Source of the DNA: Pseudothermotoga thermarum DSM 5069
GTDB taxonomy: Bacteria > Thermotogota > Thermotogae > Thermotogales > DSM-5069
Assembly: GCF_000217815.1 (NCBI RefSeq)
Contig: NC_015707.1
Coordinates: 682,001 to 746,000 of the forward strand
DNA length: 64,000 nucleotides
Direction of reading: 5' to 3'
The notes beneath the pieces were generated by a model. It did not search any database, was not told where the DNA came from, and was given only the letters and a program-made list of their open reading frames with translations. Positions within the stretch are counted from its first letter, which is position 1, and every line of letters starts with the position of its first letter. Below are positions 56,588 to 64,000 of this stretch, in pieces. A program made the position numbers and the translations under genes.

Positions 56588-56616
56588 TTGACTGCTGAAG
56601 TGCCTAAGGTTATAAT
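56588..56616 (+). promoter_or_regulatory. Promoter of the feo operon
   Basis: TTGACT (56588-56593), 17-nt spacer, TATAAT (56611-56616). Near-consensus sigma-70 promoter. The following Fur-like palindrome covers the end of the -10 element and the likely transcription start. Confidence 0.8.
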
Positions 56617-56632
56617 TGAGAATGAGTCTCAA
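56616..56632 (+). promoter_or_regulatory. Fur-like iron operator on the feo promoter
   Basis: Palindrome TTGAGAATGAGTCTCAA: perfect 6-bp arms (TTGAGA / TCTCAA), and as a 7-1-7 Fur box the arms TGAGAAT and AGTCTCA match at 6 of 7 positions. Binding here would block RNA polymerase under high iron. Whether the protein is Fur or a DtxR-type regulator cannot be told. Confidence 0.7.
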
Positions 56633-56669
56633 CAACTTAAAAACTGCTCTTAACCAGGGGGACTGCAAA

Positions 56670-57116
56670 ATGACACTTGCAGAAGTACCAGTTGGCTTTT
56701 ACGCAAAAGTTAAGGCACTAAAAAATCATCCATTAGCCAACAAGTTGGCAGCTATGGGATTTGCACCCAATTCAAACGTTAAGGTTGTCAACGAAGCTCC
56801 TTTAGGTGATCCAAAGATTTATTTGATCAAAGACAAACTCATCGCTTTGAGAAATTCAGATGCAAGTCTCATAGAAGTGGAACTTCTTGAAGAAGTATTA
56901 CCTTTGTCTTTGGCACAGGAAGGGGTTTACGAAGTTGTTGGTATTGATATACCAAAAGCTTATGGGTTAAAAAGAAGGTTTTCAGACTTAGGTATAAACG
57001 AAGGCGCTCGAATTTTAGTTGATTCGCATGGGAATGTTACGACTTTGGATGGAAAACATATTCGAATTGGAAAAGGAATGGCAAGTAGAGTTTTTGTAAG
57101 GAGGGTTCAAGAGTGA
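56670..57116 (+). CDS. feoA: FeoA-like protein with two FeoA domains
   Basis: 148 residues made of two SH3-like FeoA domains in tandem: the first with LANKLAAMGFAPNSNVKVV, the second with GLKRRFSDLGINEGARIL. Single-domain FeoA is about 75 residues. FeoA assists FeoB in ferrous iron uptake. ATG 56670 follows CAGGGGGA; the in-frame TTG 56616 lies in the operator and is not used. Its stop overlaps the feoB start. Confidence 0.88.
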   Translation: MTLAEVPVGFYAKVKALKNHPLANKLAAMGFAPNSNVKVVNEAPLGDPKIYLIKDKLIALRNSDASLIEVELLEEVLPLSLAQEGVYEVVGIDIPKAYGLKRRFSDLGINEGARILVDSHGNVTTLDGKHIRIGKGMASRVFVRRVQE

Positions 57117-59041
57117 GCTTGCGTGTTGCGCTCTGTGGTAATCCAAACGTTGGTAAAACCAGTTTGTTCAACGCTTTGACGGGTTTAAGACAGTATGTTG
57201 CAAATTGGGCTGGTGTCACCGTGGAAATAAAAAAAGGTGTTCGAAACCACAGAGGTGTTCAAATAGAATTTATAGATCTTCCTGGCACATACAGTTTATC
57301 CGCTTTCAGCGAAGATGAAAAAGTTGCAAGAAATTATCTTCTTTACAATCCACCAAATGTTTTAGTTGTTGTCATGGATGCTTTGGCACTTCGGCAAAGC
57401 ATGTACTTACTTTTTGAAGTCATTGACCTTGATGTAAAAATTGTAGGAGTCGTTAATGCCATAGATGAAGCAAGAAGGGAAAATATAGTCATCGACAAAG
57501 GTGAACTGTCAAAGCATCTTGGTATTCCAATAATCTTCACATCAGCTGTCACGGGAGAAGGTATTGAAGAGCTTTTGGATACTATTGTGAGCTTATCGCG
57601 GTATCCAAGAAAGGTTTCGAAGTTTTTTTTCGGCGAAGAAATCGAAAAACAAATCGAAAAGATTGCACAATATCTTTCAAAGCAAACTTCTTTTAGTTCT
57701 TTTCCAACAAGGTGGCTAGCTATTAAGTACCTTGAAGGTGATCCAGAAACTGTGACACTTGTTGGAAAAATCGAAGGAATTGAGCCAGGACAGTTACGCG
57801 AAAAAATCATATCCCAGAAGTATGAACATGTGGAACTCATTCTAAAGGAAGCCTTGAAGAAACCGTCAAACAACTGGTCTTTCAGCGAAATTCTTGATCA
57901 TGCTTTTACACACAAGTACATAGGTATACCGATTTTCTTTTCTCTAATGTATTTGGTTTTTTCGTTTGCTTTCGACGTAGTTCAACCAGTGGTTGAGTAT
58001 TTTGAGGATCTTATGGCTAGTTTGGGAAGATTTTTTGCCTCGTTTTTCACCACTCCTTTTGTTGCATCTTTAATAGAAGAAGGTATCTTCGGTGCTTTGG
58101 GAGCAGTTCTTGTGTTTATACCAAATATTTTTGCATTGTTTTTTGTTCTTGGAATAATGGAAGAAAGTGGATATTTACCTAGAGCAGCTTTTGTGATGGA
58201 CAGATTGCTGCACTTTTTCAAACTTACTGGCAGATCTTTTATATCTTTTTTGCTCGGTTTTGGTTGTTCAGTTCCCGCGATCATGTCAACGCGTGGAATA
58301 ATGGATAGAAGGGAAAAAACGATAGTAGCCCTTTCTATCCCGTTTGTGTCGTGTAGCGCTAGGTTGCCAGTTTATATGTTGATCGCAAGCATATTTTTTG
58401 AAAGAAACAAAGGATTGGTCGTTTTCTTTCTGTACTTGTTAAGTATTTCCATTGCTATGATAAGTTCTGTTGTTTTGAACAAAATACTCTTCAAAGGTCA
58501 GCCCAGTCATTTGATTTTGGAACTTCCTCGTTACAGGATGCCAACGTTGAAAAACCTAGTTATATACGTTTGGAACAGAGGAAAACATTTTCTAATCAAA
58601 GCTGGAACGATCATATTCTCAGCCTCCATATTGCTTTGGGTTTTGACTTACTTTCCATACGGTACGCCAGATAATTCTTTTGCTTCCCAGTTGGGAAAAT
58701 TTCTTCATCCAATTCTAAAGCCTTTGGGTTTTGATTGGAAGTTGAGTGCTGCACTTGTCTTTGGTGTTGGAGCCAAGGAGATAATCGTTTCTGCGCTGGG
58801 TATATTCTTTGGCTTTACAAGCGAGGAGCAGTTTAGATTGAATATTCTATCTTCAGTGGACCCTTCGACTGCTTTAGCTTTTTTGGTATTTGTTATGGCT
58901 TACATTCCGTGTATAGCAACTATAGCCACCATTTCCAGCGAACTTGGGAAAAAGTACGCACTTTTCTCGATTGTTTATAGCTTCACCTTTGCGTACGCTT
59001 TAGCACTTTTAGTTAAGTTGCTTGGAGGTGTTGTTGCATGA
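57113..59041 (+). CDS. feoB: Ferrous iron transporter FeoB
   Basis: 642 residues. N-terminal G domain: G1 GNPNVGKTS (residues 9-17), G3 DLPGTYSL, G4 NAIDEA, then a GDI-like helical region and the membrane domain with two Gate repeats (GFGCSVPAIMSTRGI; FGVGAKEIIVSALGI). Imports Fe(II) across the inner membrane. GTG 57113 (GTGA) overlaps the feoA stop. Iron regulation is implied by the operator at 56616-56632. Confidence 0.96.
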   Translation: MSLRVALCGNPNVGKTSLFNALTGLRQYVANWAGVTVEIKKGVRNHRGVQIEFIDLPGTYSLSAFSEDEKVARNYLLYNPPNVLVVVMDALALRQSMYLLFEVIDLDVKIVGVVNAIDEARRENIVIDKGELSKHLGIPIIFTSAVTGEGIEELLDTIVSLSRYPRKVSKFFFGEEIEKQIEKIAQYLSKQTSFSSFPTRWLAIKYLEGDPETVTLVGKIEGIEPGQLREKIISQKYEHVELILKEALKKPSNNWSFSEILDHAFTHKYIGIPIFFSLMYLVFSFAFDVVQPVVEYFEDLMASLGRFFASFFTTPFVASLIEEGIFGALGAVLVFIPNIFALFFVLGIMEESGYLPRAAFVMDRLLHFFKLTGRSFISFLLGFGCSVPAIMSTRGIMDRREKTIVALSIPFVSCSARLPVYMLIASIFFERNKGLVVFFLYLLSISIAMISSVVLNKILFKGQPSHLILELPRYRMPTLKNLVIYVWNRGKHFLIKAGTIIFSASILLWVLTYFPYGTPDNSFASQLGKFLHPILKPLGFDWKLSAALVFGVGAKEIIVSALGIFFGFTSEEQFRLNILSSVDPSTALAFLVFVMAYIPCIATIATISSELGKKYALFSIVYSFTFAYALALLVKLLGGVVA

Positions 59042-59373
59042 TAAAGGAAAAGATTATGTTGACAATACAAACAATTCTAGGGTTTGTTGCATTTTTTGGT
59101 ATGTTTTCTAAAAGCATAATCCTTTCATTTGTTGTGCTTACTTTTACTCTTGTGTATCTTTTTGGTTTGTTTGAATCTTCCAAAGTTAGGTTGAATTCTC
59201 ATTTGATAGTTGGAGGAATTCTATATTTCATTCTCTCGATATTCATATTGCTTCAAATGTTGGTAAACATTGATTTTGAATTTTCCCTTTCCAATACAAT
59301 TGTATTTGCGTTGGGAATAGTTGGTTTGATTCAATCAATCGTTGTCAGAAGGAAGCTCAAACAATCTTTATGA
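59038..59373 (+). CDS. Small membrane protein, third gene of the feo operon
   Basis: 111 residues with about four hydrophobic segments (IQTILGFVAFFGMF; ILSFVVLTFTLVYLFGLF; LIVGGILYFILSIFILLQML; TIVFALGIVGLIQSIVV) and a basic end. Not FeoC: no winged-helix or cysteines. Its ATG overlaps the feoB stop (ATGA), so it is coupled to feoB. Function unknown; it might assist FeoB assembly. Its 3' end overlaps the convergent phosphate transporter gene by 17 nt. Confidence 0.75.
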   Translation: MIKEKIMLTIQTILGFVAFFGMFSKSIILSFVVLTFTLVYLFGLFESSKVRLNSHLIVGGILYFILSIFILLQMLVNIDFEFSLSNTIVFALGIVGLIQSIVVRRKLKQSL

Positions 59374-60559
59374 ACAATTCGAAAAGAATGGCTGACAATC
59401 CTGCGGCTAGAGGAACAGTTAACAGCCAGGATAACACTATGTTTTTGAGAACCCCCACGTTCACAACTTCCACGCCTCTTGCTAGTCCTACTCCAACAAC
59501 TGCCCCAACAACGGTGTGAGTTGTTGAAATCGGCATCCCTAGAACCGATGCTATTAAAACCGTTGAAGCAGCGCTGAAGTCTATGCAAAATCCTCTGGTG
59601 TTCGTCAACTCAGTTATCGACGTTCCTATCGTCTTCATAACTTTATAACCCAGCAGAAGAACACCTAAGGATATTCCCAAACCACCTATCATCAACGTCC
59701 AAATCGGTATTTCTGCTGTTTGTGTCAACAAACCTGTTTTGACGACCAAATACACGACGGCGAGTGGTCCTATCGCATTCGCCACATCGTTTGCTCCGTG
59801 GGAAAGTGCCATGTAGCAACTTGTCATTACCTGAATGTTTTTGAAAATGTTCTCAACATATTCGATATCTGACCTTGGAGAATTTTTATTCACTTTCAGT
59901 AAAATTGAGGTAACAATTGACGTTGGAGCAGCTAGAAGGATTGAATAAGTGAAAGACCTTAAGAAAGGTATTTTAAGCGTTTTTAAACAGAATAAAAAGG
60001 ATATTATGAAAATCGTTATAAGAACAATCACCGGAGTAGCTTTTATAGCAGCTTTGCGTGGTGAAGGTCTTTTTAAAACAAAAACAGAGAGCGATTTGAA
60101 GGTAACGTACGCTAAAAGTCCTCCAACCAAAGGTGACAAAACCCAGCTTGACACTATTGGTATCATTTTTTGCCAGTTTATAGCTTTCCAACCTGCTGCC
60201 GCTAGTCCAAATCCCATCATACCTCCAACTATGGAATGAGTTGTTGAAACTGGCATTCCCCAAAGCGTGGCAGCGATAACCCATACAAAAGATGATGTCA
60301 AAGCAGCCAAAGCTCCAGCTATAAGTACATTTGAACTTGGTATAACCTCTGGTTTAACTATGCCCCTTGTTATGGTTGCGGCAACGTGGGAACCAAACAA
60401 AACAGCCCCAAGAAATTCAAGAATACCGGCTATGATTGTTGCTTGTCTTGGAGTGATTGCCTTTGCACCGACAGCGGTAGCCATGGAATTGGCAACATCA
60501 TTGGCTCCTATGGCAAAAGCCATCAGAAAACCTGCTACTCCAGTGATTAAAATTAGCAC
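59357..60559 (-). CDS. Inorganic phosphate transporter, PiT family
   Basis: 400 residues, about ten helices, with the two inverted PiT signatures: GANDVANSMATAVGAKAIT near the N-terminus and HGANDVANAIGPLAVVY in the second half. Imports phosphate with protons or sodium. The DUF47 gene precedes it by 11 nt. Ends convergently with the feo operon without a visible terminator. Confidence 0.95.
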   Translation of the reverse strand: MLILITGVAGFLMAFAIGANDVANSMATAVGAKAITPRQATIIAGILEFLGAVLFGSHVAATITRGIVKPEVIPSSNVLIAGALAALTSSFVWVIAATLWGMPVSTTHSIVGGMMGFGLAAAGWKAINWQKMIPIVSSWVLSPLVGGLLAYVTFKSLSVFVLKRPSPRKAAIKATPVIVLITIFIISFLFCLKTLKIPFLRSFTYSILLAAPTSIVTSILLKVNKNSPRSDIEYVENIFKNIQVMTSCYMALSHGANDVANAIGPLAVVYLVVKTGLLTQTAEIPIWTLMIGGLGISLGVLLLGYKVMKTIGTSITELTNTRGFCIDFSAASTVLIASVLGMPISTTHTVVGAVVGVGLARGVEVVNVGVLKNIVLSWLLTVPLAAGLSAILFELFIKIV

Positions 60560-60570
60560 CGTAATCCCTC

Positions 60571-61248
60571 CTAAAAGTGTGTGATCATTCTTATTCTTTC
60601 GGCAACATTCTCAGAATGATCGGCAATCCGCGTTAGCAACCTAACTAATTTCTCAATGTAAAACCAATCGATAGGATGTATTTCGTTCTTCGACGAAAAC
60701 AGTTTTTTTCCTATCTCAAGTGACAGTTTATCCGTTTGACTTTCTTCAGATTCGACTTTTGATACGATCATATTTTCATGTGAAGCCACAGATTTTGAAA
60801 AGGAAAGTTCAACGAAGTTAAGAAGCTCTTCCACGGCTTTAACCATATTCTTCACAGATTCCGTTGTTTCTTCAGCTAGCTCGAGAAAAAGCTTGATCAT
60901 TTCTTCGGATAGTGGTTTTTCAACTTTGTTTATAGTAAGAAGCTTCAAGTAATCGTCTATGGAGTCCATAGTTGCATCTAGCTCGTGTACAATTATCAGC
61001 ATTTCCGTTTTGTCGAAATAAACAAATTTCAACTTCGAATACTCTTCCCTTATAAGTATTTTGAGTTCATCGGCTTTATCTTCAAGTTCATCGACTTTTA
61101 AGCTTATCTGTGACACGTCTTTTCCATCGAAATGATCCTTTGTTGCTTGTGGGATATAGCCTGCCGCTTCACTTGTCAAAAGTGCGTGTTCATAAAGAAG
61201 TTTTAAAGGAGGGTGCTTTGGTAGCATCTTCCCCAAAAACCTTGTCAT
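60571..61248 (-). CDS. DUF47/PhoU-like Pit accessory protein
   Basis: 225 residues, all-helical, PhoU-like (SEAAGYIPQATKDHF; VDELEDKADELKILIREEYSKL; LDATMDSIDDYLKLL). The DUF47 family is typically encoded with PiT transporters and thought to regulate them. Seen directly: an E/D-rich helix that could bind metal. 11 nt upstream of the pit gene. Confidence 0.88.
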   Translation of the reverse strand: MTRFLGKMLPKHPPLKLLYEHALLTSEAAGYIPQATKDHFDGKDVSQISLKVDELEDKADELKILIREEYSKLKFVYFDKTEMLIIVHELDATMDSIDDYLKLLTINKVEKPLSEEMIKLFLELAEETTESVKNMVKAVEELLNFVELSFSKSVASHENMIVSKVESEESQTDKLSLEIGKKLFSSKNEIHPIDWFYIEKLVRLLTRIADHSENVAERIRMITHF

Positions 61249-61262
61249 AGAACTTCACCTCC

Positions 61263-62426
61263 TCAAAAAGCATACATGATGATTGAAAAAACTGCCACAA
61301 CGATAACTAGAAGTAAAATTCTCTTTAATACCTTGAGGAAATCCACTTGGAAATACTTTGCTGTTAAAACTAAACAAAGATGAACTGGGGATAGGAGAAC
61401 CCCCAAAACAGCGAAAATGTATGTCAAAAGTGCATACTCTGCTTTATCAAGACTTATGAGCAGAGGAACTGTTATGCCAACTGTCGCCGATGTTATACCT
61501 GTTGACATACCAACAAGTAGCGGTGCCAAAGTCGAAAGTACAACTGCTTCGTTACCAAGTTTAGTTAGCTCTTTTCCAATAACTTCACCTATTCCAAAAT
61601 CGGTTATTGCATGTTTGTACAAGAATATTACGAAAAGAACGCCAAGAATGTCGAATCTTTTGAGCGTTTCCAAGAAAGCTTGTAAAGCGTGATTTTTTCT
61701 TAAAATTCCATACAAAGTACAGGCAATCAGCAAGACTATCCAACCATCTATTTTGAAAACGACTATTGCCACACCAATTGAAAGGATCATGAAAACAGGC
61801 CAAAGCTTTTTTACATCTTCCCAGTTTATTCTTGTCATTTTTGGTAGTGTAAAACCATTGAACTTTATCCATCCACTTACAAAAGAAATCAAAAAAAGTG
61901 GAAAAAGATTTGCAGAAATTCTTCCAAGAGGCTTCGAAATTAAGCTTGATAACAAATACATCGCGGGATACATCGGCCAGAAAAATTCCAGCGTGTGTCT
62001 AAACCAATAATTCATAGCTGTTTTGGTTAAATTGTCGGTTTCAGGAGTCAATTTTGCAACGATAGGTGCAGAAAACATTGCTCCAGATGGAACAGGTAAA
62101 AGTCCTATCACACTTGCAAGAAAGGATGCGGCAGCCTTTGAAGATCCTTTGAAAAGTTTTTTAACGGCTAAAGAGAGATTTTCCGCATCTTTGGAAATGC
62201 TCATCAGTTGTTCAAGGAAATATATCATGATCACACTCAAGATTAAGGTCAAAAACGATTTATCGCGAAATGTTTCAACAACAAGAAATGGGATTTTTGA
62301 TAGAAGAAATGAGTTTAGCAAGATAAACGCGAAAAATCCTCCAACCATTGATAGAAAAAGTCTTTTAGTTAACCTTTGCAAAATAACGATGCACAAAAGA
62401 GATGTTAACACCGAAAATGTTGCCAT
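61263..62426 (-). CDS. DUF401-like integral membrane permease
   Basis: 387 residues with about ten or more hydrophobic helices. Recognised by the block VIGLLPVPSGAMFSAPIVA and FRHTLEFFWPMYPAMYL, characteristic of the DUF401 (citrate transporter-like, ion transporter superfamily) group. Substrate unknown. ATG 62426 follows AAAGGAG by 9 nt; TTG 62432 is too close. 14 nt before the DUF47 gene, suggesting cotranscription with the phosphate genes. Confidence 0.7.
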   Translation of the reverse strand: MATFSVLTSLLCIVILQRLTKRLFLSMVGGFFAFILLNSFLLSKIPFLVVETFRDKSFLTLILSVIMIYFLEQLMSISKDAENLSLAVKKLFKGSSKAAASFLASVIGLLPVPSGAMFSAPIVAKLTPETDNLTKTAMNYWFRHTLEFFWPMYPAMYLLSSLISKPLGRISANLFPLFLISFVSGWIKFNGFTLPKMTRINWEDVKKLWPVFMILSIGVAIVVFKIDGWIVLLIACTLYGILRKNHALQAFLETLKRFDILGVLFVIFLYKHAITDFGIGEVIGKELTKLGNEAVVLSTLAPLLVGMSTGITSATVGITVPLLISLDKAEYALLTYIFAVLGVLLSPVHLCLVLTAKYFQVDFLKVLKRILLLVIVVAVFSIIMYAF

Positions 62427-62456
62427 TTTCAATGACTCCTTTCAATTTTTATGTCT

Positions 62457-62462
62457 TATAAT
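62457..62462 (+). promoter_or_regulatory. Candidate -10 element for the alaX-like gene
   Basis: TATAAT in the gap between divergent genes, about 22 nt before ATG 62484. The -35 region is poor (TGACTC near 62433), so confidence is low. Confidence 0.4.
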
Positions 62463-62483
62463 CATATTATGAAAGGTGAGACG

Positions 62484-63599
62484 ATGATAAAAATTGAGCA
62501 AGTTTTACAAAAAGATGGAAAAATCTTTGCCGTAAGTTCGGAAAGTCCATTCTATCCAGATGGAAAAGGAGGGCAATTGGGAGACAGAGGACACATTGGT
62601 GATGCGAAGGTATTTTTCGTAAAAGAAAGTGAAGGGAAATTCTTCCATCAAATCGATCGATTCATTGAGCCTGGTGAGTATCCATATCAAATTGATATGG
62701 AAAGAAGGAAGGACATCGCTGCTCAGCATACAGCTCAACACGTTTTGTCAGCAGCCTTTCTAAAGGTAGCTGACGTTCAAACGGTTTCGTTCAGGATGTC
62801 CGAGGAATTTTCTACGATCGATCTTGATGTTCCGACTTTAACACACGAGACACTTTCTGAAGCAGAGGCTTTAGCAAATGAGGTTATAAGAAGTTGCGTC
62901 CAAGTTGAAATCATAAATACAACCAAAGAACAAGCAAATCGAATGAATTTGAGAAAACCGCTCAGCGAAAAAGTGGAGGAGGGATTTGTTAGATTGGTTA
63001 AGATTGGAGATTTCGATCTTTCAGCTTGTGCAGGTTTTCACGTTACAAACACTGGTGAAATTGGTTGTGTAAAAGTTGTGGATTGGGAAAAAGTTAAAGG
63101 TTCTTTGACTCGTGTTTATTTCGTTGCGGCTGAAAGGGCTTTGAAAGATTATGGAAAACGCGTTTTGGTTCTAAAACAACTTTCAACGCTGTTGACCAGT
63201 TCGATAGACGAGATGGTTAAACGTGTAGAATCGCTTTTGGATAAGACAAAGGAACAAGCGGGACTAATTGAAAAGTTGGCGGAAGCTTTGGCTGTTGAGC
63301 AAGCTAGCAAGTTGCCAGAGATTAAAATCAAAGACTTTAAGGTAGCCTTTTACGACGGGATTGATGAAGTAGCAAGATTTTTACCAAAGTATTGCTCAAC
63401 CGATGTGTTGGTTTGTAAAACCAGCGAAGGATATACAATATCAACCAAAACGATTGATTGTTCAAAATTGGTGCAAATTCTCAGCAAAGAATTTAACTGT
63501 TCTGGAGGTGGAGGAAAGACAAAAGGTTCTTTGAAAACATCAGTTAAGCTTGAGCATTTCATCGAATCTCTTTCAAAAGTTTTGGAGGTGATTCAATGA
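62484..63599 (+). CDS. AlaX-type alanyl-tRNA editing protein, long form
   Basis: 371 residues resembling the editing and C-terminal parts of alanyl-tRNA synthetase without the catalytic domain. Zinc ligands of the editing site: His82 and His86 (QHTAQHVLS) and the CAGFH pair later. The C-terminal DHHA1-like domain carries CSGGGGKTKGS. Trans-editing of Ser- or Gly-tRNA-Ala is the expected role. ATG 62484 after AAAGGTGAG; in-frame ATG 62469 lies before that site. Coupled to the next gene by ATGA. Confidence 0.9.
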   Translation: MIKIEQVLQKDGKIFAVSSESPFYPDGKGGQLGDRGHIGDAKVFFVKESEGKFFHQIDRFIEPGEYPYQIDMERRKDIAAQHTAQHVLSAAFLKVADVQTVSFRMSEEFSTIDLDVPTLTHETLSEAEALANEVIRSCVQVEIINTTKEQANRMNLRKPLSEKVEEGFVRLVKIGDFDLSACAGFHVTNTGEIGCVKVVDWEKVKGSLTRVYFVAAERALKDYGKRVLVLKQLSTLLTSSIDEMVKRVESLLDKTKEQAGLIEKLAEALAVEQASKLPEIKIKDFKVAFYDGIDEVARFLPKYCSTDVLVCKTSEGYTISTKTIDCSKLVQILSKEFNCSGGGGKTKGSLKTSVKLEHFIESLSKVLEVIQ

Positions 63600-64000
63600 A
63601 GATTTCACTGGCAAGATTGCCAACGCCGATAGAGTATTTAGCTAGGTTGAGTAAGCAATATGGAAGAGAGATATTTGTTAAGCGTGACGATCTAACTGAA
63701 TTCATTTCAAGTGGAAATAAGATAAGAAAGCTGGAATTTCTTCTTGCCGATGCTCTCAAAAACGGCTGCAACATGGTCTTTACCTGTGGGGGTATCCAGT
63801 CAAACCACGCAAGAGCCACTGCTCATTTGGCTGTGAAACTTGGGTTGAAGCCCGTTTTGTTTTTACGCCAACCTGCAACCGTTGACAAAGAACTGATCAA
63901 CGGGAATTTACTTTTGGACGAGCTTCTTGGTGCCACGATAATACCTGTGACGACTCAACAGTACGCAAAGATTGAAGAAATCTACGAGGAATACAAGAAA
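63596..64000 (+). CDS. PLP-dependent D-cysteine desulfhydrase / ACC deaminase family enzyme (cut by the window end)
   Basis: The first 135 residues are visible. VKRDDLTEFISSGNKIRKLEFLL holds the PLP-binding lysine of fold type II enzymes (SGNKxRKLE), and GGIQSNHARATA is the phosphate/substrate loop. The family includes D-cysteine desulfhydrase and 1-aminocyclopropane-1-carboxylate deaminase; the former is more usual in bacteria of this kind. ATG 63596 has GGAGGTG and overlaps the AlaX stop. The pairing with an Ala-tRNA editing factor suggests amino-acid quality control, which is an inference. Confidence 0.85.
   Translation, partial: MKISLARLPTPIEYLARLSKQYGREIFVKRDDLTEFISSGNKIRKLEFLLADALKNGCNMVFTCGGIQSNHARATAHLAVKLGLKPVLFLRQPATVDKELINGNLLLDELLGATIIPVTTQQYAKIEEIYEEYKK

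Noticed and set aside
56616-56669. TTG 56616 as feoA start
   Set aside because: It lies inside the operator and the -10 element, before the ribosome site, so it cannot be on the main transcript.
1-64000. tRNA, rRNA, riboswitch or CRISPR arrays
   Set aside because: No cloverleaf with acceptor and T-loop patterns, no rRNA-like stretch and no regularly spaced direct repeats were seen; gaps between genes are too short for most.

Overview
The window looks like a chromosome segment of an anaerobic thermophile of the phylum Thermotogota, most likely Pseudothermotoga or a close relative. This rests on the overall protein character (EF-Tu, MurC, ROK glucokinase, CheC/CheD and FlhF resemble Thermotoga proteins from memory), the moderately low GC content, strong GGAGG-type ribosome binding sites, frequent TTG/GTG starts, and the block glucokinase-rho-rplQ-rpoA. 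No database search was possible, so the genus is an inference. No rRNA, tRNA or CRISPR array was recognised.

Layout. (1) 1-1910: end of a uracil permease, a stand-alone IMP cyclohydrolase (PurH N-terminal half only) and a ComF-type phosphoribosyltransferase. (2) 1914-5999: a scar. A truncated membrane-anchored protein, an internally deleted transposase remnant and the C-terminal part of an oligopeptide-binding protein are joined end to end, followed by two intact ABC permease genes without ATPase genes. (3) 6022-10741, minus strand: cell-wall operon murD-ftsW-murG-murC, divergent from a monocistronic KDPG aldolase gene (10900-11532); both promoters are visible. (4) 11617-26901, plus strand: cinA, then a flagellar export and chemotaxis operon: cheA-cheW-cheY-fliO-fliP-fliQ-fliR-flhB-flhA-flhF-flhG-pilZ-cheC-cheD-fliA, plus three unnamed genes. 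(5) 26872-33358, minus strand: mfd, a PP-loop sulfurtransferase-like protein, a small phosphodiesterase, a ROK glucokinase and rho.

(6) 33543-52897, minus strand: one continuous ribosomal superoperon in the order rpsL-rpsG-fusA-tuf-(S10)-(spc)-(alpha) ending in rplQ. It includes secY, adk, map, infA, rpmJ and rpoA, starts at a near-consensus promoter (52932-52960) and ends in a 14-bp hairpin (33506-33537). (7) 53125-56545, minus strand: uvrC, a small membrane protein and tmcAL. (8) 56588-59373, plus strand: iron uptake operon feoA(double)-feoB-small membrane protein, with a Fur-like palindrome on its promoter. (9) 59357-62426, minus strand: PiT phosphate transporter, its DUF47 partner and a DUF401-like permease. 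(10) 62484-64000, plus strand: long AlaX-type editing protein and the start of a PLP-dependent deaminase/desulfhydrase.

The most useful observations are: three genes (purH-like, flhG, uvrC) whose family-conserved N-termini and Shine-Dalgarno spacing point to CTG start codons; the IS-associated fusion scar at 2190-2627; the stand-alone IMP cyclohydrolase; the uncharacterised trio after fliA; the iron-regulated feo promoter with a third gene; and a PP-loop protein with a three-cysteine pattern suggestive of an iron-sulfur enzyme.
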